From contig NZ_JANCLU010000022.1 in NCBI RefSeq assembly GCF_024294805.1, positions 1-64,000 of the forward strand: a stretch of DNA of 64,000 nt, given 5' to 3'. The stretch is from Alsobacter ponti. GTDB lineage: Bacteria; Pseudomonadota; Alphaproteobacteria; Rhizobiales; Beijerinckiaceae. Position 1 is the stretch's first letter; every line of letters starts with the position of its first letter. Position numbers and translations under genes: made by a program. Below the pieces are notes generated by a model. That model made no database searches. It was not told the origin of the DNA and worked only from the letters and a program-made list of their open reading frames with translations. Of the stretch, positions 42,950 through 51,979 are shown one piece after another.

Positions 42950-43704
42950 CGCGCCGTCGCCTCCGCCGCCGCGCCTCGCCGGTCGCCCTGCTGCGCCGCC
43001 ATCAGCCCGAGCGTGCGGGCGCGCCGGCGCATGATCTCGTTGCGCATCCCCGCCAGATGCAGCGCCAGGAAGGCGAAGGTGAAGGCGACGGCCATCACGA
43101 GCAGCGGCCACAGCATGGAGGGGTCGATGGTCGGCCCCCCGAGGCGCAGCACGCTGGCGGGCTGGTGCAGCGTGTTCCACCAGTCGACCGAGAACTTGAC
43201 GACCGGGATGTTGATGAAGCCGACCAGCGTGAGGATCGCCACCGAGCGCCCGGCGCGGTTGGGATCCTCGATGGCGTTCCACAGTGCGATGACGCCGCAA
43301 TACATCAGGAACAGCACGAGCACCGAGGTCAGGCGCGCGTCCCACACCCACCACGTGCCCCACATCGGCTTGCCCCACAGCGAGCCGGTGACGAGGCACA
43401 GCGCCGTGAAGGCCGCGCCGAGTGGGGCGGCCGCCTTGGCCGAGACGTCGGCCAGCGGGTGCCGCCACACCAGCGTGCCGATGGAGGAGATCGCCATCAG
43501 CGTGTAGCAGCCCATGGAAAGCCACGCCGACGGCACGTGGATATACATGATCGTCACCGTCTCGCCCTGCTGGTAGTCGGCGGGGGCGACGGCGAAGACC
43601 AGCCACAGGCCGACCGCGCCGATGACGGCGGCCAGCGCCGACAGGATCGGAATCAGCCTGCCGGCGAGGGCGAGGAAGAAGGTCGGGTTGGCGTAGCGCA
43701 GCAT
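42946..43704 (-). CDS. ccmC: Haem exporter protein CcmC
   Basis: A 252-residue, six-helix membrane protein of the haem-handling family. The tryptophan-rich motif WGTWWVWDARLTSVL and flanking histidines present haem to CcmE. It is followed by ccmD and ccmG with four-base overlaps. The expected upstream partners ccmA and ccmB are absent; instead a 372-base gap and two AraC genes follow. The frame looks complete. Confidence 0.93.
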   Translation of the reverse strand: MLRYANPTFFLALAGRLIPILSALAAVIGAVGLWLVFAVAPADYQQGETVTIMYIHVPSAWLSMGCYTLMAISSIGTLVWRHPLADVSAKAAAPLGAAFTALCLVTGSLWGKPMWGTWWVWDARLTSVLVLFLMYCGVIALWNAIEDPNRAGRSVAILTLVGFINIPVVKFSVDWWNTLHQPASVLRLGGPTIDPSMLWPLLVMAVAFTFAFLALHLAGMRNEIMRRRARTLGLMAAQQGDRRGAAAEATAR

Positions 43705-43955
43705 GGCGCCCTTTTACTGGCGCGCCATCGCGCCCGCAATGCGGCGGAAGTCGCGCGCGTCGTCCGCGCGCAAGGCCGTTGTCGTTTACCTGGCCGTAAG
43801 AAAACTGCGCATCCCCGACACGGATTGCGCGAGCGCGATAGCGAACGCGATTCCGGCCCAGTAGAACCGGTTCGTTAGCAAGTCATGAATTTTCAGTGAC
43901 AGCAAAAAGTGAGTACACATTTTTCGAAACGCGATTTCGACGTTCTATTTTGAGT

Positions 43956-43983
43956 TTTACTTTCGAGCACGCGGTCATATTCT
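43956..43983 (+). promoter_or_regulatory. Candidate promoter for a small RNA
   Basis: On the plus strand TTTACT (43956-43961) and TATTCT (43978-43983) are 16 bases apart within an AT-rich patch in the 372-base gap between ccmC and the first AraC gene. Initiation near 43990 would give an RNA of about 65 bases ending at the T-run at 44055. The rest of 43705-44076 shows no gene or ccmB remnant. Confidence 0.35.
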
Positions 43984-43989
43984 CCACGT

Positions 43990-44055
43990 TTGACTTGGGC
44001 ATTTGCCACTCTTGACGGCCGCGGTCTTGCCCAGATCCGCGGCCGTTCTCTTTTT
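43990..44055 (+). ncRNA. Candidate small RNA 1 with intrinsic terminator
   Basis: A predicted transcript of about 65 bases. It ends in a perfect 10-bp hairpin (arms ACGGCCGCGG 44015-44024 and CCGCGGCCGT 44037-44046, 12-base loop) followed by TCTC and T5. The U-run faces the plus strand, so the hairpin is not simply the terminator of the minus-strand AraC gene whose stop is 31 bases away. Start point and function are inferred. Confidence 0.4.
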
Positions 44056-44076
44056 CGTGAAGACGCGCGGCGTCGC

Positions 44077-45039
44077 TCAGCCGCGCCGGCGGCGCGTTTC
44101 GGAGGGCGCCTCGCCGAAGCGGCGCGCATAGGCGCGGGAAAACTCGCCGAGGTGATTGAAGCCGCAGGCCAGGGCGACCTCGGTCACGCTCTCCTCACAG
44201 CCCGGCCGGCTCAGCGCCTCTCGCGCCTTGTCCAGCCGAATCGTCTTGAGGAACGCCGTTGGGGTGGTGTCGAGCGCGGTGCGGAAGGCGTATTGCAGCA
44301 TCCGCACGCTCGCGCCGGCCGCCGCCGCCACCTGGGCCGACCCGATCTCCTCGCCGTAATGCGCCTCCATGAAGGCGATGGCCCGCTCGACCGCCCGGTT
44401 TGGGAGCCTGCTGGACTGCGTCGTGGGCCCGGCGACCAGCGCGGCGGTTTCGGCCAGCATCAGCTCGTCGTAGAGCGCCATCAGCCGCGGCACGGCCCGG
44501 GGCTCGTGGATGGGGGTCGAGAACGCCGCGAAGGCGGCGCTGGCCAGCCGCGCGAAATGGCAGCGAGCGAACGGCATCAGCCTCGGCTCGCGTCGGACCG
44601 TCGCCCAGGCCTCCTCGCCGAAGATCGTCTCCACCGTCGCCTTGAGCGCCGCGCCGTCGATGCGCGCCCACAGGAATTCCCCCGCCTCGAACACGCAGTC
44701 GGCCCGGGACGGGGGACACAGGATCGCGTAGCTGCGGTCCGTCACGAGCTGCATTGCGCCGAAATCGACGGAGACCCGCGCGTCCAGGCTGGCGACGACG
44801 GCCCAGTCGTCGTTTTGTCCCCGGGTCAAGCGCCTGGCCACGCCGAGGCCGCGAATCAGCGTCACGCCGCCGAGCCGCAGCGTGTCGATGTCGCAAAGGA
44901 AGTCGGACGACAGAGGCTCGATGTTCACGATCGAGGGCAGCAGCGACAGCAACCGCGCCCGCACCTCTTCCAGATCGCTGGTGCGGAACCGCTCGATCGG
45001 GCAGCCGGCCCAGTCCGGCACGGGCTGACGTTCAAACAT
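44077..45039 (-). CDS. AraC family transcriptional regulator (paralogue 1)
   Basis: A 320-residue regulator. The N-terminal part resembles the AraC-binding-like sensor domain. The C-terminal AraC/XylS DNA-binding domain (residues about 218-318) has two helix-turn-helix units (IGSAQVAAAAGASVRMLQYAFR and SVTEVALACGFNHLGEFSRAYARRFGEAPSE). It is paralogous to the next AraC gene, whose second unit reads SVADVARACGLHHLGEFGAAYRARFGERPSE. No metabolic gene lies beside it, so its target is unknown. The AT-rich 404-base upstream gap should hold its promoter. Confidence 0.88.
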   Translation of the reverse strand: MFERQPVPDWAGCPIERFRTSDLEEVRARLLSLLPSIVNIEPLSSDFLCDIDTLRLGGVTLIRGLGVARRLTRGQNDDWAVVASLDARVSVDFGAMQLVTDRSYAILCPPSRADCVFEAGEFLWARIDGAALKATVETIFGEEAWATVRREPRLMPFARCHFARLASAAFAAFSTPIHEPRAVPRLMALYDELMLAETAALVAGPTTQSSRLPNRAVERAIAFMEAHYGEEIGSAQVAAAAGASVRMLQYAFRTALDTTPTAFLKTIRLDKAREALSRPGCEESVTEVALACGFNHLGEFSRAYARRFGEAPSETRRRRG

Positions 45040-45351
45040 GGGTGTTCATGGTGGCGAAGGGAGGTGGAGGACGGCGCAACGGGAGGGGCCTCCAAAACGT
45101 CAGCAATATTAAGTCTGCAACTTCCGGTTATCCCTAGAACATCCCGGCTGTCGACTCCATCCGTAGGCTTGCGGATAAGCGGCTGGATATTTGCGCGATC
45201 CCGACAAGGTCTTGCGCCCGCCCGATAGAATCAATTGGCGGGCCGATGCACTCTGCTCAGCGTCGGGAGACCGGAACCATGGAGCCGATTTCTCGCGAGA
45301 TGGGTGACATTTTCAAGAACTTATATTTCCGACTTATTTCAGTATGACTAG

Positions 45352-45439
45352 GCGTCGGTTTTCAGGACGCCTCCCCGCCCAGCGGAAACCGACGCAATAC
45401 GAACGCGGCCGCGCCTGGACACCAGGTCGCGGCCGTTTT
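45352..45439 (+). ncRNA. Candidate small RNA 2 with two hairpins and alternative folds
   Basis: A plus-strand segment in the AT-rich gap between the two AraC genes (45040-45443, otherwise empty). Its 5' part pairs GCGTCGGTTT (45352-45361) with AAACCGACGC (45386-45395), exposing CCTCCCC (45370-45376) in the loop. The arm can instead pair GGCGTC (45351-45356) with GACGCC (45366-45371). A 13-bp hairpin (45406-45418 with 45422-45435, one bulge) and T4 follow. A possible -10 box TATGAC is at 45343-45348; no good -35 is seen. Confidence 0.4.
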
Positions 45440-45443
45440 CGTC

Positions 45444-46391
45444 TCAACCGCCGCGGCGCAAGGTTTCGGACGGGCGTTCGCCGAAGCGCGCCCGGTAGGC
45501 CGCGCCGAACTCACCCAGATGGTGCAGCCCGCAGGCGCGTGCGACGTCGGCGACGGAGCTCTCGTCGCCGAGGTCGAGCAGCAGGGCGCGGGCGCGCTCA
45601 AGCCGCAAATTGCGCAAATAGACGCCCGGCGTGACGCCATGCACGGCCCGGAACACGTATTGCAGCGCCCGGATGCTGAGCCCGGCGCCCCGGGCGATCT
45701 GGCTGGGGCCGATCGGCGCGGCGATGTTGGCCAGCATGAAGGCGACGGCGCGCTCCGCCTTGGCGCGATCCGCCGCGGCCCGATCCGCCATCTCTTCCGC
45801 GGCGCGAATCAGGGATGCGGCGGCCTCGGCCAGCAGCAGGTCCTCGTGAAGCTGATCGATGCGCGCCCGCGCCGGCTCGGGGATGGCGTTGTCGGCGGAG
45901 CGCTCCAGCCACAGCCGGGCTACGCGCGACACGCCGCAGGCCGGGACCAGGAACGTCAGCGGCTCGCCCCGGCTTTCGACCCGGGCGAGGGCGTCCGGCG
46001 CGCCGAGGGCCTCGCACGTTTCGGCCAGCGCCGCCGTCATGAAGCGGGCGCCGAGCAGTTCGCTCCCCCCGTAATAGTCGATCTCGTAAGGATTCGGCGG
46101 CAGGAATATGCCATGGCCGGTCCGCAGCCGCGTTTCACGACCGTTCTGGCGGCAGACGGCGTGAGCGTCGAGACAGACCACCACCGTCCACTCGGAGCCC
46201 GGCTCGGACGCGATCCTCACGCCTTCGATCCGCCCGTTCCCCACCGAGACGCGTTCCCGATCGATCAGGCGAATGTCGTAGCGGAAATCCGTATTCGGCA
46301 GGCGCTCCGCATGCCGCACCAGAGACCCTCGGCGGGCGACCTGCCCATGCGCAAGCAGTTCCTCGAACCTGTTACTCCGAAAACGATGCAT
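45444..46391 (-). CDS. AraC family transcriptional regulator (paralogue 2)
   Basis: A 315-residue regulator of the same architecture as its neighbour: an N-terminal AraC-binding-like domain (WTVVVCLDAHAVCRQNGRETRLRTGHGIFLPP) and a C-terminal two-unit helix-turn-helix domain (IGPSQIARGAGLSIRALQYVFRAV and the SVADVARACGLHHLGEF unit). The paralogues are diverged but share gene order, strand and a GC-rich hairpin just after the stop. The start at 46391 is the first Met with a full N-terminus. An AT-rich 160-base gap separates it from purH. Ligand and targets are unknown. Confidence 0.87.
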   Translation of the reverse strand: MHRFRSNRFEELLAHGQVARRGSLVRHAERLPNTDFRYDIRLIDRERVSVGNGRIEGVRIASEPGSEWTVVVCLDAHAVCRQNGRETRLRTGHGIFLPPNPYEIDYYGGSELLGARFMTAALAETCEALGAPDALARVESRGEPLTFLVPACGVSRVARLWLERSADNAIPEPARARIDQLHEDLLLAEAAASLIRAAEEMADRAAADRAKAERAVAFMLANIAAPIGPSQIARGAGLSIRALQYVFRAVHGVTPGVYLRNLRLERARALLLDLGDESSVADVARACGLHHLGEFGAAYRARFGERPSETLRRGG

Positions 46392-46551
46392 TGCCCCATC
46401 TCATGAGCACTCCCCCCAAACGTCATTTCGACGTGGATATAATGCGCATGCGCGGGGATAAAGATGTCATATCTGCCGTAAGGTCGCTTCGTACATAAAC
46501 GCACGTCGAGGTTGAAGCGCCGCGCGGTCGGCGACCGCCCGCCGTCGCGGC

Positions 46552-48144
46552 TCAGTGGCGGAAGTGGCGGTGGCCGGTGAACACCATGGCGAGTCCCGCC
46601 TCGTCGGCGGCGGCGATCACGTCCGCGTCGCGCATCGAGCCGCCCGGCTGGATCACCGCCGTCGCGCCCGCGGCGGCGGCGGCGATGAGCCCGTCGGCGA
46701 ACGGGAAGAACGCGTCGGAGGCGACCACCGAGCCCTTGGCCAGGCTCTCCGGCAGTCCCGCCTCGCGCGCCGCCTCGCCGGCCTTCCAGGCGGCGATGCG
46801 CGAGGAATCGACGCGGCTCATCTGCCCCGCCCCGACGCCGACCGTCGCGCCGTCCCGGGCGTAGACGATGGCGTTCGACTTGACGTGCTTGGCGACGCGG
46901 AAGGCGAAGCGCAGGTCCGCCAGCTCGCGCGCGTCAGGCGCGCGCTTCGTCACCACGCGCAGGTCCATGTCGTCGACCACGGCGTTGTCGCGCGACTGGG
47001 CGAGGAAGCCGCCCGCCACGGTGCGCAGCGTCAGGCCGGGGGCGCGCGGGTCCGGCAGGCCGCCGGTCACCAGCAGGCGCAGGTTCTTCTTGGCGGCGAC
47101 CAGCGCCACCGCCTCGTCGTCGGCCTCGGGCGCGATGATGACCTCGGTAAAGATCTCCACGATGGCGCGCGCCGCCTCGGCGTCCAGCCGGCGGTTCAGC
47201 GCCACGATGCCGCCGAAGGCGGAGACGGGGTCGCAGCGCAGCGCCTTGGCGTAGGCCTCGGCCAGCGTCGCGCCTTCCGCCACCCCGCACGGATTGGCGT
47301 GCTTGACGATCACCACCGCCGCCGTCCGGGCCGGATCGAACTCCGCGACGCACTCGAAGGCGGCGTCGGTGTCGTTGATGTTGTTGTAGGAGAGCTGCTT
47401 GCCCTGCAGCTGCCGCGCGGTGGCGACGCCGGCCCGCTTCTCCGGCGTGCGGTAGAAGGCGGCCGCCTGGTGCGGGTTCTCGCCGTAGCGCATCGGCTCG
47501 GCCAGCACGCCGCCCAGCGCGCGGTATTTCGGCGTCGTCTCGCCCAGCTCGGCCATGAACCAGTTCGAGATGGCCGCGTCGTAGGCGGCGGTGCGCGAAT
47601 AGGCCTTGGCGGCGAGCCGGCGGCGCGTGGCGAGGCGGGTCGCCCCGCCGGTCTCGGCGAGTTCGGCGAGCAGCGTCGCGTAGTCGTCGGCGTCGACGAC
47701 CACGGCCACGTCGCCGTGGTTCTTGGCGGCGGCGCGGATCATCGCCGGCCCGCCGATGTCGATGTTCTCGATGCAGTCGTCGTAGGGCTTGCCGGCCGCC
47801 ACGGTGCTCTCGAACGGGTAGAGGTTGACCACCAGCAGGTCGATGGGCCCGATGCCGTGGGCGAGCATGGCCGCCTCGTGCTCGGGGTTCTCGCGGATGG
47901 CCAGCAGCCCGCCGTGGACCTTCGGATGCAGCGTCTTCACCCGCCCGTCCATCATCTCGGGGAAGCCGGTGAGGTCGGAGACGTCGAGCACGGGCAGGCC
48001 GGCGTCGGCCAGCGCCTTGCGCGTGCCGCCGGTCGACACCAGCTCGACGCCGGCGGCGTGCAGCGCGGCGGCGAGGTCGATCAGCCCGGTCTTGTCCGAC
48101 ACCGACAGAAGCGCGCGCGTCACGCGGCGGAGATCGCTGGCCAT
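46552..48144 (-). CDS. purH: Bifunctional AICAR transformylase / IMP cyclohydrolase
   Basis: A 530-residue enzyme of the last two steps of IMP synthesis. The N-terminal cyclohydrolase (MGS-like) domain includes [27 protein letters not shown] and [16 protein letters not shown]. The C-terminal transformylase domain has [14 protein letters not shown] and the active-site region [16 protein letters not shown]. The start at 48144 is set by AGGTGA five bases before it. It follows the heparinase-like and rsmB genes on the same strand, a frequent rhizobial order. Confidence 0.96.
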   Translation of the reverse strand: MASDLRRVTRALLSVSDKTGLIDLAAALHAAGVELVSTGGTRKALADAGLPVLDVSDLTGFPEMMDGRVKTLHPKVHGGLLAIRENPEHEAAMLAHGIGPIDLLVVNLYPFESTVAAGKPYDDCIENIDIGGPAMIRAAAKNHGDVAVVVDADDYATLLAELAETGGATRLATRRRLAAKAYSRTAAYDAAISNWFMAELGETTPKYRALGGVLAEPMRYGENPHQAAAFYRTPEKRAGVATARQLQGKQLSYNNINDTDAAFECVAEFDPARTAAVVIVKHANPCGVAEGATLAEAYAKALRCDPVSAFGGIVALNRRLDAEAARAIVEIFTEVIIAPEADDEAVALVAAKKNLRLLVTGGLPDPRAPGLTLRTVAGGFLAQSRDNAVVDDMDLRVVTKRAPDARELADLRFAFRVAKHVKSNAIVYARDGATVGVGAGQMSRVDSSRIAAWKAGEAAREAGLPESLAKGSVVASDAFFPFADGLIAAAAAGATAVIQPGGSMRDADVIAAADEAGLAMVFTGHRHFRH

Positions 48145-48289
48145 GGAGTCACCTGTGTTGTCGGCGACCGGACCCGGCCGCGCATCGGGGAGCGGGGCGG
48201 GCGTCCGCGAACGCCCGTTCGGGCGGGCGCTTAGCACGAAGCGGCTTGCGTGGGTACCGTCCGAAGGAAGGGGCCGCCCGGCGCGCCGC

Positions 48290-50050
48290 TCAGATCAGCG
48301 GCGGCTCGGGCTCCCCGGCCGGCGCGCGCGGCGGCTCGTCGGCCCGCTCGAAGCTCCAGGCGATTTCGGGGGTCTCGCGGAAATCCGCCGCGACGACGAT
48401 CTGCTCGCAGGCGCGCGGCCCTTCCGCCGTGGCGAAGTAGACGCTCTCCTCGACGGCCAGCGGCAGGCCGCCGGCGCTGAACGTCCAGCCCGCGCCGCCC
48501 GGCAGGCGTAAGAACGCCGACCGGCCACCGGCGGCGCGCACGACGCGCACCGAGGGATGCAGGTGGAAGCGGATGGCGTAGTCGGACGGCGCGCGGCGCG
48601 CCCGGCCGGAGTGCGAGACGATCAGCCGGTCCTCGCCGCGCACCGCGCCGCCGTCGCCGTCGACCTCGACGCGGCGCTGGTGGACGACGCCGAAGGCGGC
48701 GACATAGCCGTCGTGGGAGGCGAGCACCGCGACGCCCCGCCCGTCCGCCCCGCCGGCCTCGCGCTGCACGGCGACGCGCTCCGGCCCGGCGAGCACCGGG
48801 GTTCCGAGCAGCGCGCCGATGCCGTCGGCCGCGACGAAGCGGCAGGACGAGGTGTCCGCCAGCGCCAGCGTGGAGTGCGCGGCCGTGGCGCGGGCCGCCT
48901 GCCGCCAGTCCTCGTTGCCGGGCGCGGGCGCGCCGCAATTGACGACGACGGGATGCGCGCCGTCCGAGAACTCGAAGGACAGGCAGCCGGCGTGCGCGTC
49001 GCCGGACTCGGCGCGAGGCGGCGGCGCGCCGGTGTCCATCACCACCACCGTCGCCTCGCCGCGCAGGCGCTGGTAGCCGGAATGCGGGGCGTTCTCCAGA
49101 GCCGCCGCCCGCGCGTGGCTGTAGGCGAGCACCGTCGCCAGCGCGTCGTGCGAGGTCGCTCCCATGCCGTTGAACAGCGCCAGCGAGCCGTCGCCGTGGC
49201 GGAACAGCCGCAGCGCCGGCAATATGCGGTCGATGGCGTTGAGCAGGGCGCGCGGCGGCTCGACGCCCTGGCTGGCATAGGCCTGGCGCAGCGGCAGCAG
49301 GTCCAGCAGGATGTCGAGCAACGCCTGCGGGTTGCGGCAGACATGGCCGCCGTCCGGCAGGATCTGCGCGTCCAGCTCGGCCGACAGCAGGCGGGCAGCG
49401 CGGCGCGCCGACGGGCCGGACGCGCCGGTGCACAGCGCCACCTCGACCAGCGCGATGGCGCAGAGCAGCCGGTCCTGCGCGCGCGCCTCGCCGCCATAGT
49501 CGCGGGCGAGGACGCTGGCCTGGCGGGCGAGCGAGCGCATGAAGCGCCGGTAGAAGGCGCGGTCCGCGCCCTCGAGGATCAGGGGCGACTGGCTCAGCCA
49601 CGAGATCAGCCGGCGCGCCACGACGGCGGGCTGCCAGGCGGGGCCGACGCGCGGCCGGCTGCAATAGGCGATCCAGTCGTCCACCAAAGCGCGCGCATTG
49701 GCCCGCGCCAGGGCGGAATCGGCGGCGCGCAAATGGCGCAGCCAGCCGAAGCCCATCAGCGCCTGCGCCCAGGCGGGGGTCGGCGGCATCGCCTGGAATG
49801 GCGAGCGCCCGCCCGGCGTCACCACCTTGCCGGCGAACGCGAAATAGCCGGCGTAGATGTCGCTGGCGATGGTGGGATCGGAGGTGCGCAGGTCCTGCGG
49901 GGCGATGACCAGCCGCTCGGCGGCGCCGCGCCGCGCGCCGGGCCGGAAGGCCCGCAACGGCCCGGTGAGCGCCCGCCCGAGCCGGCGCATGGCGTGCCCG
50001 GCGACCATCCGGGCGAGACGCCAGCGATCCCCGACCGCTCTTGCCGTCAC
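48290..50050 (-). CDS. Heparinase II/III-like protein
   Basis: A 586-residue protein of the heparinase II/III superfamily conserved beside purH and rsmB in rhizobia. The N-terminal helical region ([31 protein letters not shown]) is followed by a C-terminal beta domain ([21 protein letters not shown] ... [19 protein letters not shown]). The physiological polysaccharide is unknown and no Sec signal peptide is evident. The start is taken as GTG at 50050, preceded by GGAGG nine bases upstream; ATG at 50008 is an alternative. Confidence 0.82.
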   Translation of the reverse strand: MTARAVGDRWRLARMVAGHAMRRLGRALTGPLRAFRPGARRGAAERLVIAPQDLRTSDPTIASDIYAGYFAFAGKVVTPGGRSPFQAMPPTPAWAQALMGFGWLRHLRAADSALARANARALVDDWIAYCSRPRVGPAWQPAVVARRLISWLSQSPLILEGADRAFYRRFMRSLARQASVLARDYGGEARAQDRLLCAIALVEVALCTGASGPSARRAARLLSAELDAQILPDGGHVCRNPQALLDILLDLLPLRQAYASQGVEPPRALLNAIDRILPALRLFRHGDGSLALFNGMGATSHDALATVLAYSHARAAALENAPHSGYQRLRGEATVVVMDTGAPPPRAESGDAHAGCLSFEFSDGAHPVVVNCGAPAPGNEDWRQAARATAAHSTLALADTSSCRFVAADGIGALLGTPVLAGPERVAVQREAGGADGRGVAVLASHDGYVAAFGVVHQRRVEVDGDGGAVRGEDRLIVSHSGRARRAPSDYAIRFHLHPSVRVVRAAGGRSAFLRLPGGAGWTFSAGGLPLAVEESVYFATAEGPRACEQIVVAADFRETPEIAWSFERADEPPRAPAGEPEPPLI

Positions 50051-50180
50051 GTGCGCCGACCTCCGGGGCGGCGTCGCCACGCCGCGAACGGCCGCGGCGA
50101 TGCGCCCCGGCCGCACCAGTTGGCGGCATTATGGTTAATGTTTGCTTGCCGGCGCGCACAAGGTCCCGGCGCGGCCCGGC

Positions 50181-51542
50181 TCAGCCCTCGCGGATCAGCC
50201 TCGCGGCGAAGAAGCCGTCCATGCCGGCCAGGCGCGGCTCCTCGTTCGGCAGCATGAACGGCAGGGTGCGCAGGTCGCCGCGCGCGTCGATGGCCTCGGC
50301 GAGGCCGCCGATCTCCCCGGCGCGCACGGGCTCGCGCCGCACGCGGGGCTCGGCGGCGAGCAGGGCGGCGATCTGCTCCTCGCCCTCTTCGGGCTCCAGC
50401 GAGCAGGTGCAGTAGACCAGCCGGCCGCCGGGCTTCAGCATGTCGACCGCCTTGCGCAGCAGCCGCCTCTGCAGGCCCGCGAGCCGGGCGATGTCGTCCT
50501 CGGACTTGGTCCACGCCACGTCGGGGTGGCGGCGCAGCGTGCCGGTGGCGGAGCACGGCGCGTCGACCAGCACGGCGTCGAAGCCGGTCTCCTCCACCGA
50601 CAGCGCGTCGTCGACCCGCGCCTCGACCGTGAGCCCCAGCCGCGCCATGTTGCGCTCCAGCCGCTCGAGCCGGGGCCGCGAGCGGTCGACGGCGAGCACC
50701 GACGCGCCGGCGGCGGCCAGCTGGGCGGTCTTGCCGCCCGGCGCGGCGCAGAGATCGGCGATGCGCTCGCCGGGGCGCGGGGCGAGCAGGCGGGCCGGCA
50801 GCGCCGCCGCCGCATCCTGCACCCACCACGCGCCGTCGTCGAAGCCGGGCAGCGAGGCTATCGCCCCGCGCTGGCGCAGCCGCAGCGAGCCGGTCGGCAG
50901 CACCAGCGCGTCGAGCTGCCCGGCCCAACCCTCGGCGTCCGACCGCACGGTGAGGTCGACGGCCGGCTCGGCCTGGTGCGCGGCGGCGATGCGGCGGGCG
51001 GCGTCCTCGCCGTAGTGGCGGGTCCAGCGCTCGCGCAGCCAGCCGGGCGTGTCGTGCTGCAGCGGGTCGAGGCCGGCGCGGATCGCCTCCTGCTCGCGCA
51101 CCACCCGCCGCAGGATCGCGTTGGCGAACTTCGAGTAGCGCGAGGCGCGCCCGTCGGCCTGGATCAGCCGCACCGACAGGTCGACGGCGGCGTGGTCCGG
51201 CACATCGAGGAACAGGATCTGCGCCGCCCCGGCCACCATGATGGGCGCGAACGCGCCGGCGCGCTCGGGCATGCCGGTCTCCATGCGCTCCAGCAGCACG
51301 CGGCGGATCAGGCCGAAATGGCGCACGGCGCTCATCGCGATGGCGCGGGCGAGGCCGCGGTCGCGCTCGTCCATCTCGCGCGCCGAGGGCGCGGCCAGCA
51401 GGCGGTCGAGCGTCTCGTCGAGCGCGCGCTGCTCGTCGATGACGCCGGCGATGGCGGCGACGGCGATGCGGCGGGCCGGCGCGCCGGGGGGATCCGTCGG
51501 GACGGGCCGCGCGGGCCGGGTGCCAGGCCGGGGAGTGGTCAT
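50181..51542 (-). CDS. rsmB: RsmB/NOP-family RNA (cytosine-5) methyltransferase
   Basis: A 453-residue SAM-dependent rRNA methyltransferase. The N-terminal NusB-like RNA-binding domain (residues 25-150) precedes the Rossmann-fold catalytic domain, with SAM motif DLCAAPGGKTAQLAAAG and the two catalytic cysteines in VDAPCSATGTLRRHPD and CTCSLEPEEGE. By context and domain order it is the m5C967 16S rRNA type. It precedes the heparinase-like gene by 130 bases and is divergent from sdhAF4. Confidence 0.92.
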   Translation of the reverse strand: MTTPRPGTRPARPVPTDPPGAPARRIAVAAIAGVIDEQRALDETLDRLLAAPSAREMDERDRGLARAIAMSAVRHFGLIRRVLLERMETGMPERAGAFAPIMVAGAAQILFLDVPDHAAVDLSVRLIQADGRASRYSKFANAILRRVVREQEAIRAGLDPLQHDTPGWLRERWTRHYGEDAARRIAAAHQAEPAVDLTVRSDAEGWAGQLDALVLPTGSLRLRQRGAIASLPGFDDGAWWVQDAAAALPARLLAPRPGERIADLCAAPGGKTAQLAAAGASVLAVDRSRPRLERLERNMARLGLTVEARVDDALSVEETGFDAVLVDAPCSATGTLRRHPDVAWTKSEDDIARLAGLQRRLLRKAVDMLKPGGRLVYCTCSLEPEEGEEQIAALLAAEPRVRREPVRAGEIGGLAEAIDARGDLRTLPFMLPNEEPRLAGMDGFFAARLIREG

Positions 51543-51682
51543 GAGGGGTCCTTCCGCGCGACGGCGCGCCGGGCGTCATACCCCGGAAGCGGGCCGGCGT
51601 CCAAGCCGGCGCGGCGGGCTTGCAATTCGGCCCCGCCGCGCCTTTATCTGCCGGCGAGGGGCGCAGCGCCGAGGACGACGAC

Positions 51683-51916
51683 ATGACCGAACCGCACGAG
51701 CCGCCGGCGGCCGAGCCGGACACGCCGGCCGGCGAGCGGCCGCGCCCCCTGAGCGACGCCGCCCGGCGCGCCCTCGCCGAGGCCGAGGCGCGCCGCGCCG
51801 AGATCGACGCCCAGGCCGCCCGCATCGCCGCCGAGCGCGAGAAGGACGGGCGCGGCGGGCTGGAGCCCGTGCGCTACGGCGACTGGGAGGTCAAGGGCCT
51901 GACCAGCGACTTTTGA
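51683..51916 (+). CDS. sdhAF4: SDH assembly factor 4 homologue (DUF1674)
   Basis: A 77-residue protein ending in the DUF1674 signature RGGLEPVRYGDWEVKGLTSDF-type C-terminus (RYGDWEVKG and SDF). Mitochondrial SDHAF4/Sdh8 uses this tail to bind flavinylated SdhA and protect it during complex II assembly. The N-terminal half is Pro/Glu/Ala-rich and probably disordered. The start at 51683 is preferred; the frame extends 21 codons upstream without similarity. It lies about 18 kb from sdhCDAB, beside rsmB as in other rhizobia. Confidence 0.85.
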   Translation: MTEPHEPPAAEPDTPAGERPRPLSDAARRALAEAEARRAEIDAQAARIAAEREKDGRGGLEPVRYGDWEVKGLTSDF

Positions 51917-51967
51917 TCCTGACTCTACCTCGTATTGGGCTTCATTTCCCTTTCTAGGAATTTCGGC

Positions 51968-51973
51968 TAGAAT
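51968..51973 (+). promoter_or_regulatory. -10-like box immediately before the nuclease gene
   Basis: TAGAAT ends only six bases before the ATG at 51980, so initiation would fall at or next to the start codon and give a leaderless mRNA. The only Shine-Dalgarno-like sequence (AGGAA, 51956-51960) is 19 bases from the ATG. No convincing -35 box is seen. Confidence 0.3.
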
Positions 51974-51979
51974 GACGCC

